From Pseudophaeomoniella oleicola (lineage: Eukaryota; Ascomycota; Eurotiomycetes; Phaeomoniellales; Phaeomoniellaceae): a DNA stretch of 64,000 bases. The notes under the pieces are model-generated. The model worked only from the letters and a program-made list of their open reading frames with translations, was not told where the DNA came from and searched no databases. The position numbers were made by a program, and so were the translations under genes. Shown here piece after piece: positions 12,901-23,153 of the stretch (positions within the stretch are counted from its first letter, which is position 1; each line of letters begins with the position of its first letter). The stretch spans positions 210,467 through 274,466 of the forward strand of contig QWDQ01000035.1 in assembly GCA_003868215.1 (NCBI GenBank). Direction: 5' to 3'.

Positions 12901-14565
12901 CAGAGCAATATCGGATAGAATAAAGCACCGGGTCGTGTAAAGATCGATTGACTTGTGTTCGGCATGTTGTAGAAAAGACTTCCAGTGACGAGGGCCATGA
13001 TGATAGCTGAGCCAATTTGAAGGCAGTTGGACCAACGGTCACCCCAGATGATCATAAATTGTCTGTGTCACGAGAGCGGTCAATACTGGAATACTAGCCT
13101 TACCTGGAAACATACCTCTTAGTACAAGCCAGCACCTGCTTGCTGAAAGAAGCAAGGTAAGGACTAGTCTTACGAGAGAGAAAGGAGACATTGCGGATCT
13201 TTTCAAGCTTTCCGGCCAATCTCAGGTCAGATATCTCCTCCTCCAGAGCTTGTTGTGACTTGGACCCGATATCCTCCGTCATCCGCTGGAACGTAGTGCT
13301 TTCTCTGTAGCGCGTTTCGAATTCGGCGGCAGTATTAGGTATTTTGTCTTCGTATCCCGGAGCCACCGAACGCTCTGTGTGCACTGCGACAGATGTGAGG
13401 AAATCTGCAATATTCGCACCTGGAGGGCAGATAAATCCCATGTCCTCGAAGTACTTTCGTGCTTCGGATGCGGGGCCATAGTAGATTTCTCTACCCTCCG
13501 CGAGAACGAGGACTTTGTCAAATTGGTTATAGATGCCATTGCCTGCCTGGTATAGTGTTGCCACGATGGATCTTTGCTGCTCGTCTGCAGCCTTTCGTAA
13601 TACGCGCGCAAAGTCTACAGCGCTGCTAGCATCGAGACCCCTAGTTGAGTTGTCCCAACATTGTAACGGAGCCTTCAGTGTGTCAGCAGTCATTGGGTAC
13701 GCGGTCGAAACTTGCTCACTTGTGCTGCCATGACCTCTGCTAACGACACTCTCTTTCTTTCGCCACCTGATACCCCCCTGATGTACTCATTGCCAACAAT
13801 CGTCTGTTTTGTATGATGAATGGCAAGGTCTCCGAGTATGGAATTGGTAGAATGCGAGACGTATGTGTCCGTACTTGCGAGATGATCCGGTCGTTCCCCG
13901 GGGAGTTTTGTCGAGGTCGCGAACTCTAAGACCTGCCCAACGGTGAGAGTTGGGAAGTGAATGTCCTCTTTGAGGTGTCAGAAGAGTAAGGTACAAAGCG
14001 GCTGTATCTATCCAGCTCACCTTCGGTATTCATGATGATCTGATGTCGGAACTCCTTGGCTTGTTTAGGGCCAACATTGCCATACTGTACCTGTCCAGTG
14101 ACGGCGTGAAACTCTTCTCGGTGGTTGGAAATGATCTTCAAGAGGGAGGTGCAGCCAGACCCTGGTCTTCCAAGGACGAGCAGCTGACATAGCACGTCAG
14201 GATTCGGTTGTACAACGTTGGCAGTTGTTTCAACTCACCATTTCCCCAGGACGGACCTGACCCGTGATGTTTTGAAGGATGTGCTACAGGGAAGTAAGTT
14301 CTCTGCTTCTAGTAGATACCTAGGTATCTAGGACAACGATGCCTCTTACCCTTCTGTGGCTATTCACTCCCATAAAGGGAATCAAGTCAGTAACAACAGA
14401 GGCGCATGTTGGCCAATAGTCCTCTCCAAAGCCATGTACTTCGACGGCCAGATCCTGAAAAGTCACAGTGAGACGTTTTTGGGGAGGCTTGTCAGAGCCG
14501 CTGGCACTTGTGTCACTCACACTCGCACTCGCGCGAGTCGTATTGTCCTTGGAATCTGGAGCCAT
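9931..14565 (-). CDS. PDR-type (ABCG) full-length ABC transporter, ten exons
   Basis: Minus-strand exons are 14350-14565, 14239-14283, 14021-14183, 13720-13967, 13116-13672, 12557-13062, 11612-12505, 10603-11559, 10105-10544 and 9931-10023. They total 1372 residues, normal for the family, with all phases matching. The order is NBD1-TMD1-NBD2-TMD2. NBD1 has the degenerate Walker A GRPGSGCTS usual in fungal PDR proteins and the signature VSGGERKRVS. NBD2 has a canonical Walker A GSSGAGKTT (about residue 777), the signature LSIEQRKR and the Walker B-adjacent DEPTSGLD. The last membrane domain contains LFYELLYTSIGQAIAAYSPN. Such pumps export drugs, pigments or lipids across the plasma membrane using ATP. 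The substrate is unknown. It shares a promoter of about 595 bp with a Zn2Cys6 gene transcribed the other way, suggesting local co-regulation. Confidence 0.95.
14317..14326. repeat. TACCTAGGTA palindrome (intronic copy)
   Basis: A perfect 10-bp palindrome in the first intron of the ABC transporter. It is one of five copies in this window (also 3230, 3403, 49337 and 63840). Confidence 0.85.
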
Positions 14566-15160
14566 CGGGAAGATGATAAAAACAACAAAGCCAGTATCCT
14601 CAAGGCACAAATCACCTGGTACACATCTCACATATATAGAGATCTCTCAGCGGCTCTGCTCCGGTCATACTGAAAATGTACTTTCAGCACTCTCATTTTC
14701 GGATTCCCGGATCTACGGGCATAAGGTCTTATAGTCGGCAAGTGGTTCATCATGAACATCGATGGCTCCGAACGATATCCACCAGGTAAGTTAGGAGGTG
14801 AGATTGCGTACCGGCAAGATGGTTGTTGTACTTGGGCACAGTGAGCGAGGAAATACCGAGTATTATCGTAAGGTGTCGGAACAGAAAGATGTTGTTGTCC
14901 TTGGGTCGGAATTACGGAATTACGGATTCGGGGGAATAGAATCACCGAATGTTCCACTCCGCTGTTGTTTATCTCGCATGAACATCTACGATCAAGACCC
15001 CCCACAGACCTCGAAGCTGAACATGCCCCCCAGTCTGGTATGACTGGTCGATCAATGCACCCCCTCTGGAATAAAGATGCCTAGCTTCAACATATATTTC
15101 CGTCTGAATCCGAGCCCAACCCAATTCCCATAAATCCAGGTTCCCAGATCTACGACGAGG
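14566..15160. promoter_or_regulatory. Bidirectional promoter, ABC transporter / Zn2Cys6 regulator
   Basis: The start codons of the minus-strand ABC transporter and the plus-strand regulator face away from each other across this interval. It contains the CGG direct-repeat cluster at 14907-14931. No TATA box is obvious on either side. Confidence 0.6.
14907..14931. promoter_or_regulatory. Candidate Zn2Cys6 binding site (tandem CGGAATTA)
   Basis: Three CGG triplets spaced by the identical 5-nt sequence AATTA (CGG starting at 14907, 14915 and 14923) are followed by a fourth CGG three bases later (14929). Zn2Cys6 proteins commonly bind pairs of CGG triplets at fixed spacing, in direct, inverted or everted arrangement. 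Position inside the divergent promoter makes autoregulation and control of the ABC gene plausible, but binding is inferred. Confidence 0.45.
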
Positions 15161-17439
15161 ATGAAGCAGGGGGTAGGCAAAGTTCCAAAAGCCTGCGATC
15201 CGTGCCGCCGTCGGAAGATCAAATGCAACGGAGAAGTGCCATGTCAACAGCGAGATTGTCGGACGAACCCATCACTCTGCCTATATCGTTCAAGGACCCG
15301 GAACAGAAGGTCACTGAAACGCGCGGACAGTGCCATCTCGGTTGCTGGACCAGTGATTGGGCATCGCCAGTCTACTGACACCACGTTTGGACCCGATGAT
15401 GGAGAGAAAGGAGCATCCAGCAGAGGAGAAACGATCTCTCGGCCTGAAGTCTACCACAGCATCACGGCGGCGAATCATGCTCCAGATTCTACAGACAGTG
15501 CTCGCCTCTTCTATGGCCCTTCCTCTAACTTTGCTTTCTTGCAACAAGTACACAGAGGTATCTTGGCACATTCGGCTCCCGGTCAACTACGGCACCATGA
15601 GGTTCAAGAAGGTGGTTTGGGCCTCGACCTGTTCATGCAGAGAACAATCTTCTTTGGCACCCCGTGGAGGGTAAACGTCGAAGCTATCAGATCCACTGAT
15701 ACACAGTTCCAAACAATACCTCTGATTGAAGCTCAAGTCTTCCTGGAGCGGTTCAAGGCATCTTCACATCATAGGCTCCCGTTCCTCAATCTCGGCGATA
15801 TAAATGAACTGCTTCACAAGTACTACAGTGACAGATGGAACACAGTTTTGCCTCAGGAGAGAGCAATCCTTCTGGCAATACTCGCTCTGGGTGCACTGTG
15901 CACTCCACAGACTCATCTCGCCGAGACTTTGATTCTTCAGGCGAAGCGTGAAGCGGCGATCTACGATGACGCTGTGACACTCCAGATGCTGCAGTTATCA
16001 TTGCTGCTTGCAGATTATCAGATCAATATGGGCCGACCGAACTCAACGTATCTCCATCTAGGTGTAGCTTGTCGAAAAGCATTCGCCCTAGGATTGCACA
16101 AGCAAATTCCTCCCACACTGACAGTTGAAGGCAACCTGGAGAATCACAACCTCACTCTTTGGTGCCTATACTTCCACGAGACGTAAGCACCCTGGCCTTA
16201 CATTCTATATAACGTTTTGTTTCTGACCCAAATCTTGTTACAGTTGGTTCTCCTTGAGTTTAGGTAGAAAGAGCAGCCTGAAGATGGATGATATCTCATG
16301 CCCCTACCCTAGGAACCACCCTCACATCATCAGTCTCTGTCAACTCGCGAGGATAATCGAGGATAGCGTGGAGACGATGTACACACACCGATCAAACTCG
16401 TTACGGCTTTTGTACGAGAGGGCGGAGAGGGTGAATGTAAGACTTCGGCAGTTCGCGTTAGAAAACGACATTGCTTCCCTTGGCCTGAATTTAGACCAAG
16501 ATGGTTTTGATGCAGTGCGTTCCCTTGCATTGCATAACTGTGAGTCCACCTACTTCGAGCACTGGATTGTGGGCGTCGACCGCGTTCTGATGCGTCTTCA
16601 GTATACTATCATGCCGTGATGCTTACATTTCGGCCATTCCTGATCGCCGATTCTGCTCTGCGATCAAATGAAGATTCACATCACGGCGATGAGATGTGGC
16701 TCCGACAAGCTTGCAGACGTGCCATCGATGCGGCACAAGACTCGATAATCTTCACTCGTAACATGTATCAGAGATCGGATGCTTGTAGGGTTCGTGTAAC
16801 CCCCCGTTCCTTCAGCTTCTAGCCCCTCGATCAACCTACTGACGCTGATTGGAACAGTCACTCCGATACCATTCCTTCTTTCTCGAATCGTGCTGCGGCG
16901 TACTTCTTCACGACATACTCTACCATCCCCCCAAGTACGAGTACAATCTCGAATACATCCGAGTAGCTATAGAGTGTTTGGACATGATGATCGACGACGA
17001 ACCCATCACGACTGCTCGGAATTCCGTCAAGCGAATCCTTTACGCGGTAGAGGTATCGATCTCAAAATTGAATCTTGCGCAGTCTGTCGCGGCGGCACCT
17101 GAGCAAAGCAACCAGGTAACTGCTTCGACATCTTATCAGCCAGCAGCGCGATCGGGAAACTCGCATCGTAATCATCACGCCAGTTTCCAATTCCCATCCC
17201 TCGATACGACCGCGTCCATGGGAGCAGAACAGATGATTTTCTTCACGGATTCGGGAGCTCAGCATCATAACCATCATCATCAAGATACACAGCAACAGAA
17301 TGCAGTCAATTTGATGGTTCCGGATACCGGACTGCAGTCCGGTCCCACTCTGTCTCAACCTTTTGACAACCTGAATCTGGATGTTATGACGACCGATCTA
17401 TTGAACTTCTTCCCTTTGGATGTTGCACGGCTTTCTTGA
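15161..17439 (+). CDS. Zn2Cys6 fungal transcription factor, four exons
   Basis: Exons are 15161-16182, 16244-16539, 16602-16789 and 16858-17439, giving 695 residues. The third exon matters: a 62-nt intron (GTGAGT...CAG) joins LALHN to LYYHAVMLTFRPFL, the conserved helix of the fungal-specific TF domain, whereas reading through gives an early stop. The N-terminal cluster has six cysteines at 12, 15, 22, 28, 33 and 40, preceded by basic CRRRKIKC. The spacing between cysteines four and five is four residues (CQQRDC), not the usual two. A basic stretch (RSRTRNRRSLKR) follows. The middle holds the fungal_TF_MHR-type region and the C-terminus is His/Gln-rich and probably disordered. It should act in the nucleus as a pathway regulator, most simply of the divergent ABC transporter gene. 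Confidence 0.93.
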
Positions 17440-17613
17440 AGGGAGACAATTGGCAGGAAGTCAAGGATCATTAATGTCAACACCAAGGAGTCACATGTAC
17501 TTGACTCATGATGTTGCAGAACACCATATACATACTAGGGTGCTGAGAGGGGCTGTTTCCATCATCTGGTCAACAGCAAGCCTCCTGCCGAAGCTGTGTC
17601 TGCCCGATGACCT

Positions 17614-18657
17614 CTACCAAGAACTCGATTCCCAAGGATCTGCGACCAACTTGATTCCACTGACTCCTTTCTGCATCCTATCGAGTGCCTCATTGATCCC
17701 CTTCAGACCTCCGCCGACCTTTTCGATTGGGAGCGGAGTGATGGCTCCCCGTGAAATCCCCTGTGGGAGATACGTTTGCATCACCCACTCTTGCAAGCCT
17801 CGATATTTTTCCTCGTAAAGAGAATCAGACCACGGTTCAAAGAGAGGGGTCACGCCATCGGGAAGCGCTTCAGGTTCGAACGCAGGCTGCATGATGTACA
17901 ACTTCCCGCCACCCTGGGCTGCAAGCACACGTGCCGTCACCGCAATCGTATTTGGCAGAGAGATCATGTCCACTATTATGTCGTAAGGACCTCCGGCCAC
18001 GAGCTCATTGACGAGCGCGTCCGTCTCGAGCGTGTGGTCGGTTACCGTGGCGGCACCCAACTCAGAGACAAAATCGCGGTGCTTGGGCGAGGAGGTCGTG
18101 CTGACCCTATACCCGGCTTGGGAAAGGTACTGGACGGAAAGCCCGCCGAAGCTGGAGGAGCCGCCATAGATAAGAACCTTCAGATCTTTGACAGTTGAGG
18201 GACCGTCGAGGCTCGGCTTTTCCAGTCCCAGCCTCCCTGTGAACAGACCAACAACACAGGTCAAATTCATCATGAGACTAGCCGGAATAGCAGGATCGAC
18301 GCCAGCCGGAACTTTGCTGACCATGATATCACCAACGACTACATATCTTTGATACGCGCCATATTGGTTGCCTACAACTCCAAACCTCTTCGAGACGACC
18401 ACTTTGTCACCGACTTGAAAGTTCGTGACCTGAGGGCCGCCGCCGACCGCTTCAACTGTTCCGCCAAAGGTAGAGCCGAGGATGGCGGGGTATTGAAGCG
18501 GGAAGTTGCCGAATTTGGCAATCTTGAATTCCACGGGATTGAATGCAATGACTTCGTTCTTGATGAGAAATTCGTTAGGACCTGGGGTGTAAGTATCGAT
18601 TTCATGGACCTCAAGGGGAGCCTTGGCAGCCGGGATGATGGCAGCGAGATTGGTCAT
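17614..18657 (-). CDS. Zinc-independent MDR reductase (enoyl reductase/quinone oxidoreductase-like)
   Basis: A 347-residue intronless protein from an ATG at 18657. It matches the zinc-independent medium-chain dehydrogenase/reductase group. The GroES-like half runs to about residue 125 (FNPVEFKIAKFG, GSTFGGTVEAVG, FQVGDKVVV). The Rossmann half has the NADP(H) loop YGGSSSFGGLSVQYL around residue 165. The zinc ligands of alcohol dehydrogenases are absent. Fungal relatives include trans-acting enoyl reductases that serve highly reducing polyketide synthases (LovC-like) and stand-alone toxin or quinone reductases. No polyketide synthase is present here, so the LovC-type role is only a possibility. 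Its stop lies 174 bp from the convergent Zn2Cys6 gene. Confidence 0.9.
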   Translation of the reverse strand: MTNLAAIIPAAKAPLEVHEIDTYTPGPNEFLIKNEVIAFNPVEFKIAKFGNFPLQYPAILGSTFGGTVEAVGGGPQVTNFQVGDKVVVSKRFGVVGNQYGAYQRYVVVGDIMVSKVPAGVDPAIPASLMMNLTCVVGLFTGRLGLEKPSLDGPSTVKDLKVLIYGGSSSFGGLSVQYLSQAGYRVSTTSSPKHRDFVSELGAATVTDHTLETDALVNELVAGGPYDIIVDMISLPNTIAVTARVLAAQGGGKLYIMQPAFEPEALPDGVTPLFEPWSDSLYEEKYRGLQEWVMQTYLPQGISRGAITPLPIEKVGGGLKGINEALDRMQKGVSGIKLVADPWESSSW

Positions 18658-21424
18658 GATGATGTGTAATGATCAAGAGAATGAAATAGATGAATTACCG
18701 ATGGCAATAATATGCCAGTGAGCAGTCGACAGCTTGCAGACGCTTTCCTAAGTTATATCCTACCTAAGTGATCAATTCGAAGTCGTACTGTCCAAGGGTC
18801 CGGTGGTCTGACAAGCCTTACTAATCCCTACTCCTGGAAGGCGAGTCTGACTAATCCATATCCCGTGTTTACCATGGAAGACGTCGTGAGTGAGTTTACC
18901 TGCTGCTCATTATCGCTCGCGTTAAATGACTCCCGAATCATTTGCCCAGTAGTTCAACCTCTCAACAGTTACGGAGGGAGACTGACATGAGCTGCTCTGT
19001 TGGGGATAAGCTAGATACTTAGGTAGTCGCTCCATACGAGGGCTTAAGCGGAAACAACGCCTTTGATTTGAAAATCCAAGGGTCCTTGAGGCAATGTGAT
19101 GATTCACTGGACGTACCTCCACCAAATCATTATGCGGTACGCACTTCGACGAAGCGAATCCTAGTGGTGGTTATTGCAGCACGGCTCAAGGTCAGCGACG
19201 TTGGGAAGGTCAAGCCATCTAAGCTCGAATTGCTTTTGGGCAGAAACGGTCATCCTAGAATTGTGGTTCTACTTCATTTCCAGTAGCTGAAAGACAAGGA
19301 CTTCGAAAGTCTTACTGGAGAAAGGCAATCGAGTATGGGATAAGAGATTATCTCAAGCTTTCTGATGAGATGAGGAAGTCATATCAAACAAGAGAGAAAG
19401 CAAGCGATAGGATATGAAGATGTAAAGGCCAGTCAGTAGTCCATAGTACGCGCGGCATAAGTAGTTGTCATCACGCCTGTTCCCAATCAAGAAGATTGAT
19501 CACATGATCATCACAGTAGGACACCCCACCCACAACCTCCTCCATAAAACGCGAGCCTTTTTCTCCTTTGATCACTAAAAAATTCCTCATTTCAAACGTC
19601 TCCATATACCCTTGGTCTGGCAATTGTTCCCATGCCCTAGATTTCACATTCCCGTGAGACGGATAGTGAGTTCTATTTTTGCCATGTATAATGCTGTTTT
19701 TCCGGCTTGCAATCCGTTGCTAGTATGCCATCAACGGCTTCGCTTGTGGCGCACATTACCCTTCCTTCTGTGTATAACATCACGCTATGTCCGAGACATT
19801 GGTTAACGTGGTTGGTTACTGAAACATGCAGCAGTCTGTGGTCTTGAACGTGGCCTCTTTATATATCTATACCGCGTAGGAACGCTCTGGTCGCGATCGT
19901 GTGCGTGATGTTGCACATGTCTCGGCTGAATCGACAGACACGGTAAGTGTGAGGTGAGGCCGCGAGTCTGGTGGAGGAACGAATTTGAGAATCAATGGGG
20001 GTGGAATTGCAGACTCATTCCGACAGAGTCATATATCCGCAACCACAGAACGGCATCTCGAAGCTTCATCCAGTCTCACTCTCCATGAAGGATGTTGTCA
20101 AAATATTGCCAAGACAAAAGGTTTGGAACCTACGGGTTCGTTTCGTCTCACATCGTGTTGCTTTCGCCTCAGCATCGTCAAATGCCTATGAGGTTGCATA
20201 GCGTCAATTCTGGTGAGAGACATACTCCTCTGCGATCCCCAGTAAGCGTGTACAGCTTCCGTAGAGAACGGTGCTCGGCCGAAGTCATTTAGGAACGAGC
20301 GTTCCGTAGCGTTCGGGATGGCTACTGTCTTCTACGCTGGTCCTTCCTGTAGTCAGACATGGATGTACGAATACAGTCTCGAAGCGATCTGCTAAGGTAC
20401 TTAGCCCGCAGGCATCCTTTATTTAGACCAGGTTGTTGGCTTGGTGGCTGTTTGGTTACGTGGGATAGCTACCATGGTAGACTCGGTAATCCTCAAATAA
20501 TTATATTACCTTGTAATCACATGGTAGTGGAAACTACATATTACCATTTGAAATCACCATCACCACCGGATAGATCTTGTAAAACTCAGGGGAAAGTCCA
20601 GGCCATAATGCCTCTAGACAGACCGTGTCACATAACTACTTACCATATTACCTAGTCTCTTATTGCGCTTGTACCAATTCCATCGCACTCCAAAACCACG
20701 TATCTGTAACTGAATGTCCGTCCGCCCGCCGACACCACCACTATCCATCCCATCATCATCATCATCATCATTTCACACCAGCAGCGCAAGTCTACGAAAA
20801 CCGCAATTACCTACCTCTCCTGACTAACTAACTAAGCTCGAGTCATGGTTGGACAGCCCTTACTTACTCCAACCTTAATTGAGAGCTGAAGAGTGAAATC
20901 TGAAATGTCCGTCCGGTTGACGATCATTTCGAGATGAGTGTCGAATGTCCGATCCGACTCGCCTCATCACGTGTTCACAGCCACTACTCACTGCAACGCC
21001 TAAATCGTGATGGTGATGCGGATGCTGCACGAGGGCAGAAATGATTCTGTGCAAGTATTGATATAACGATAAATGAGGGCTGAGGAGGAGAAAATGTGAT
21101 TTATGTTGGTTCTTTGCTGTAATGGATGTTGAGGCATGCTGGACTATACTGAGATTTATGCCTCGAGAGCGCTCTTGTCAGCGCTCCGAGAGAAGGGTGA
21201 ACATCATCGGACTGCCATGTCGGACGGACATCCTACCTGTCCACTGTCCTCGAAATGTTTGTCTATCCGGTCTATCCAGCTCTGACCGTCCTGTCATGAT
21301 GCAACAATTCGAATGCTGTCCTATATATGCTTTTGGCTCTCCTTCCATTCCTTCCTGACTTTCCCTTGGTTTGCTTTTCGTTTCGTTCATACAGGCATAT
21401 CCACATAAAGTGAGCCGCAGTACA
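18658..21424. other. Intergenic, 2.8 kb, no gene seen
   Basis: This separates the divergent reductase and P450 genes and must contain both promoters. Candidate frames are under 140 codons and lack domain-like composition. A (CAT)n run lies at 20751-20771. No transposon open frame or terminal repeats were recognised. Confidence 0.45.
20751..20771. repeat. (CAT)n microsatellite
   Basis: About seven CAT units in intergenic DNA upstream of the P450 gene. Confidence 0.9.
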
Positions 21425-23153
21425 ATGGCGATCCTATCAACAACCTCACTGGTCTCGGACCATGTATCTTTGGGTGTCTTCGCTGTCGTTGTCGTTCTTG
21501 GATTGATTGTTAGATGGCGTCTGTCTTGCCGAACGCCTCCAGGAACGAGGCCGTTACCAGGGCCATGGGGCAAGTCAAGCACAACAGCTAGCCCAGACAG
21601 GTGCTAACCAATTAGGGCTGCCGTACATTGGCCGAATTCACGACGTCGACCCGAAAATGCCTTGGTTCAAGCTCAAGGACTTCACTGATCAATATGGTCC
21701 GATCATCCAGACCAGGATCTTCGGCCATGAACACATCTGGATAGCAAGTGCTGAGATCTCTCACGACTTAATGGCCAAGAGGCCAAACATTTATTCCGAT
21801 AAACACGAGATTCCCATCATGCCAGGCGTAAAAGAGTATCCTCGTTACCTACCACTGCTCGGATATAACGGTAATACTCACCATCTTACCGGGATGCCTT
21901 GACTAATGTGTTGAAGAAACCCATCGTCTGCATCGTAAATTTGCAGTGTCTGTCCTTACCGAGGCTCACAACAACAAGTACTATAACTATCCCGTGCGCG
22001 AATGCAAGCGTCTCATCGCCAAGATGATGCAAGATCCCGATGACTACTCCACCTTAATCGACCGATATACCGGAAGAATAACTTGCCTGCTCGCATGGGG
22101 AAGCCCTGAGCGCGCCATTCAGATCCGTGAGAATGCAGCATTGTTCCTGTACGACATCTCCCCTGCCGGCCCAACAGCGAACGCACTTGAGGCTCCACTG
22201 TTCTTGCCGGAGTGGATGGTGCCATCGAAGAAGAACGAAAGGATGAGACAGAAGAGAGAGGGTGAGATGTTCCTCGGTGAGCTGCAGAGAGTACGTAAGG
22301 AAATGCAAGAAGGTCGAGATGTTGTACCAAGCTACGCCAAGAGTTATCTTGAGCGTGAAAAGCAATGGGGTTTCCGTGATGACTGGGAAGCAGCCTTTGC
22401 CATTGGCATGGGCAGCAACGTCGGCATTCACACCATTTCTAGCCCTCTCAACACCTTCTTACTGGCCATGGTGCTCCACCCTGACTGGCAAGCGGCCGTC
22501 CGCACTGAAATTGATGAAGCTCTTGGTGATCGATTCATCGATCCATCCGACTCCCCGAACCTACCAGTACTACGTGCTTGTATCAAGGAAGCCTTCCGCT
22601 GGCGTCCACCAGTACCGCCCGGTGTTCCACATCCTGCGATGAAGGATGATGTGTACAATGGCTACCACATCCCCAAGGGTGCCTACGTCCATTCTTTTGA
22701 GTGGTAAGTCCATCAGCCTCACGTCTTGCTGAGCAATGATAACCTTTATCCAGGGGAATATGCCGAGATCCTGTTCGTTATCCAGACCCAGAAGCATACA
22801 GCCCTTCTCGTTATCTGTCCCCCAAATTTCCCTCCTATAAAGCACCACTTACCGAATATCCCACCATCATTGGCCACCATCAATTCGGTTTTGGTCGCCG
22901 ACAATGCTTGGGTCAGCACCTCGGTAATTGTGAGCTACTAATGGCATGCGGTGCTATCATCTGGGCTTTCGAATTATCCAAAAAGCGGGACGTCAACGGC
23001 CAAGAGGTATTCGTCCCTGATTGGGACTTTTCAACTCTGCCCTTCGCAAAACCGAATCCATTCCATTTCGATGCCAGGATTCGAAAGGATAGAGAATCCA
23101 AGATCATGGAGTACTGGAAGGAGGCCGAGCCGGTGGAAGATATGCAGATGTAG
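21425..23153 (+). CDS. Cytochrome P450 monooxygenase, four exons, one GC-AG intron
   Basis: Exons are 21425-21569, 21616-21870, 21917-22703 and 22754-23153, giving 528 residues. An N-terminal membrane anchor (about residues 9-30) is followed by the proline hinge PPGTRPLPGPWG. Intron 1 starts with GCAAGT, ends TTAG and has a GCTAAC branch-like site. Splicing gives PGPWGLPYIGR, so I read it as a GC-AG intron. The K-helix ExxR is in KEAFRWRPP, PDPEAYSPSRYL is the PERF-like region, and the heme loop is FGFGRRQCLG with the cysteine ligand. The I-helix lacks the usual (A/G)Gx(D/E)T(T/S) motif: it reads GMGSNVGIHTISSPL. That resembles the OrdA/multifunctional oxidase-like group, though the exact family is not assigned. 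It would be ER-bound and need NADPH-P450 reductase. The substrate is unknown. Confidence 0.94.

Noticed and set aside
16254-16619. Apparent separate short protein inside the regulator gene
   Set aside because: It is exon 2 read past its donor. The GTGAGT at 16540 and CAG before 16602 restore the conserved TF helix.
21570-21615. Reading the P450 first exon through to the stop at about 21607
   Set aside because: It gives a truncated protein lacking the LPYIGR block. The GC-AG intron restores the family sequence.
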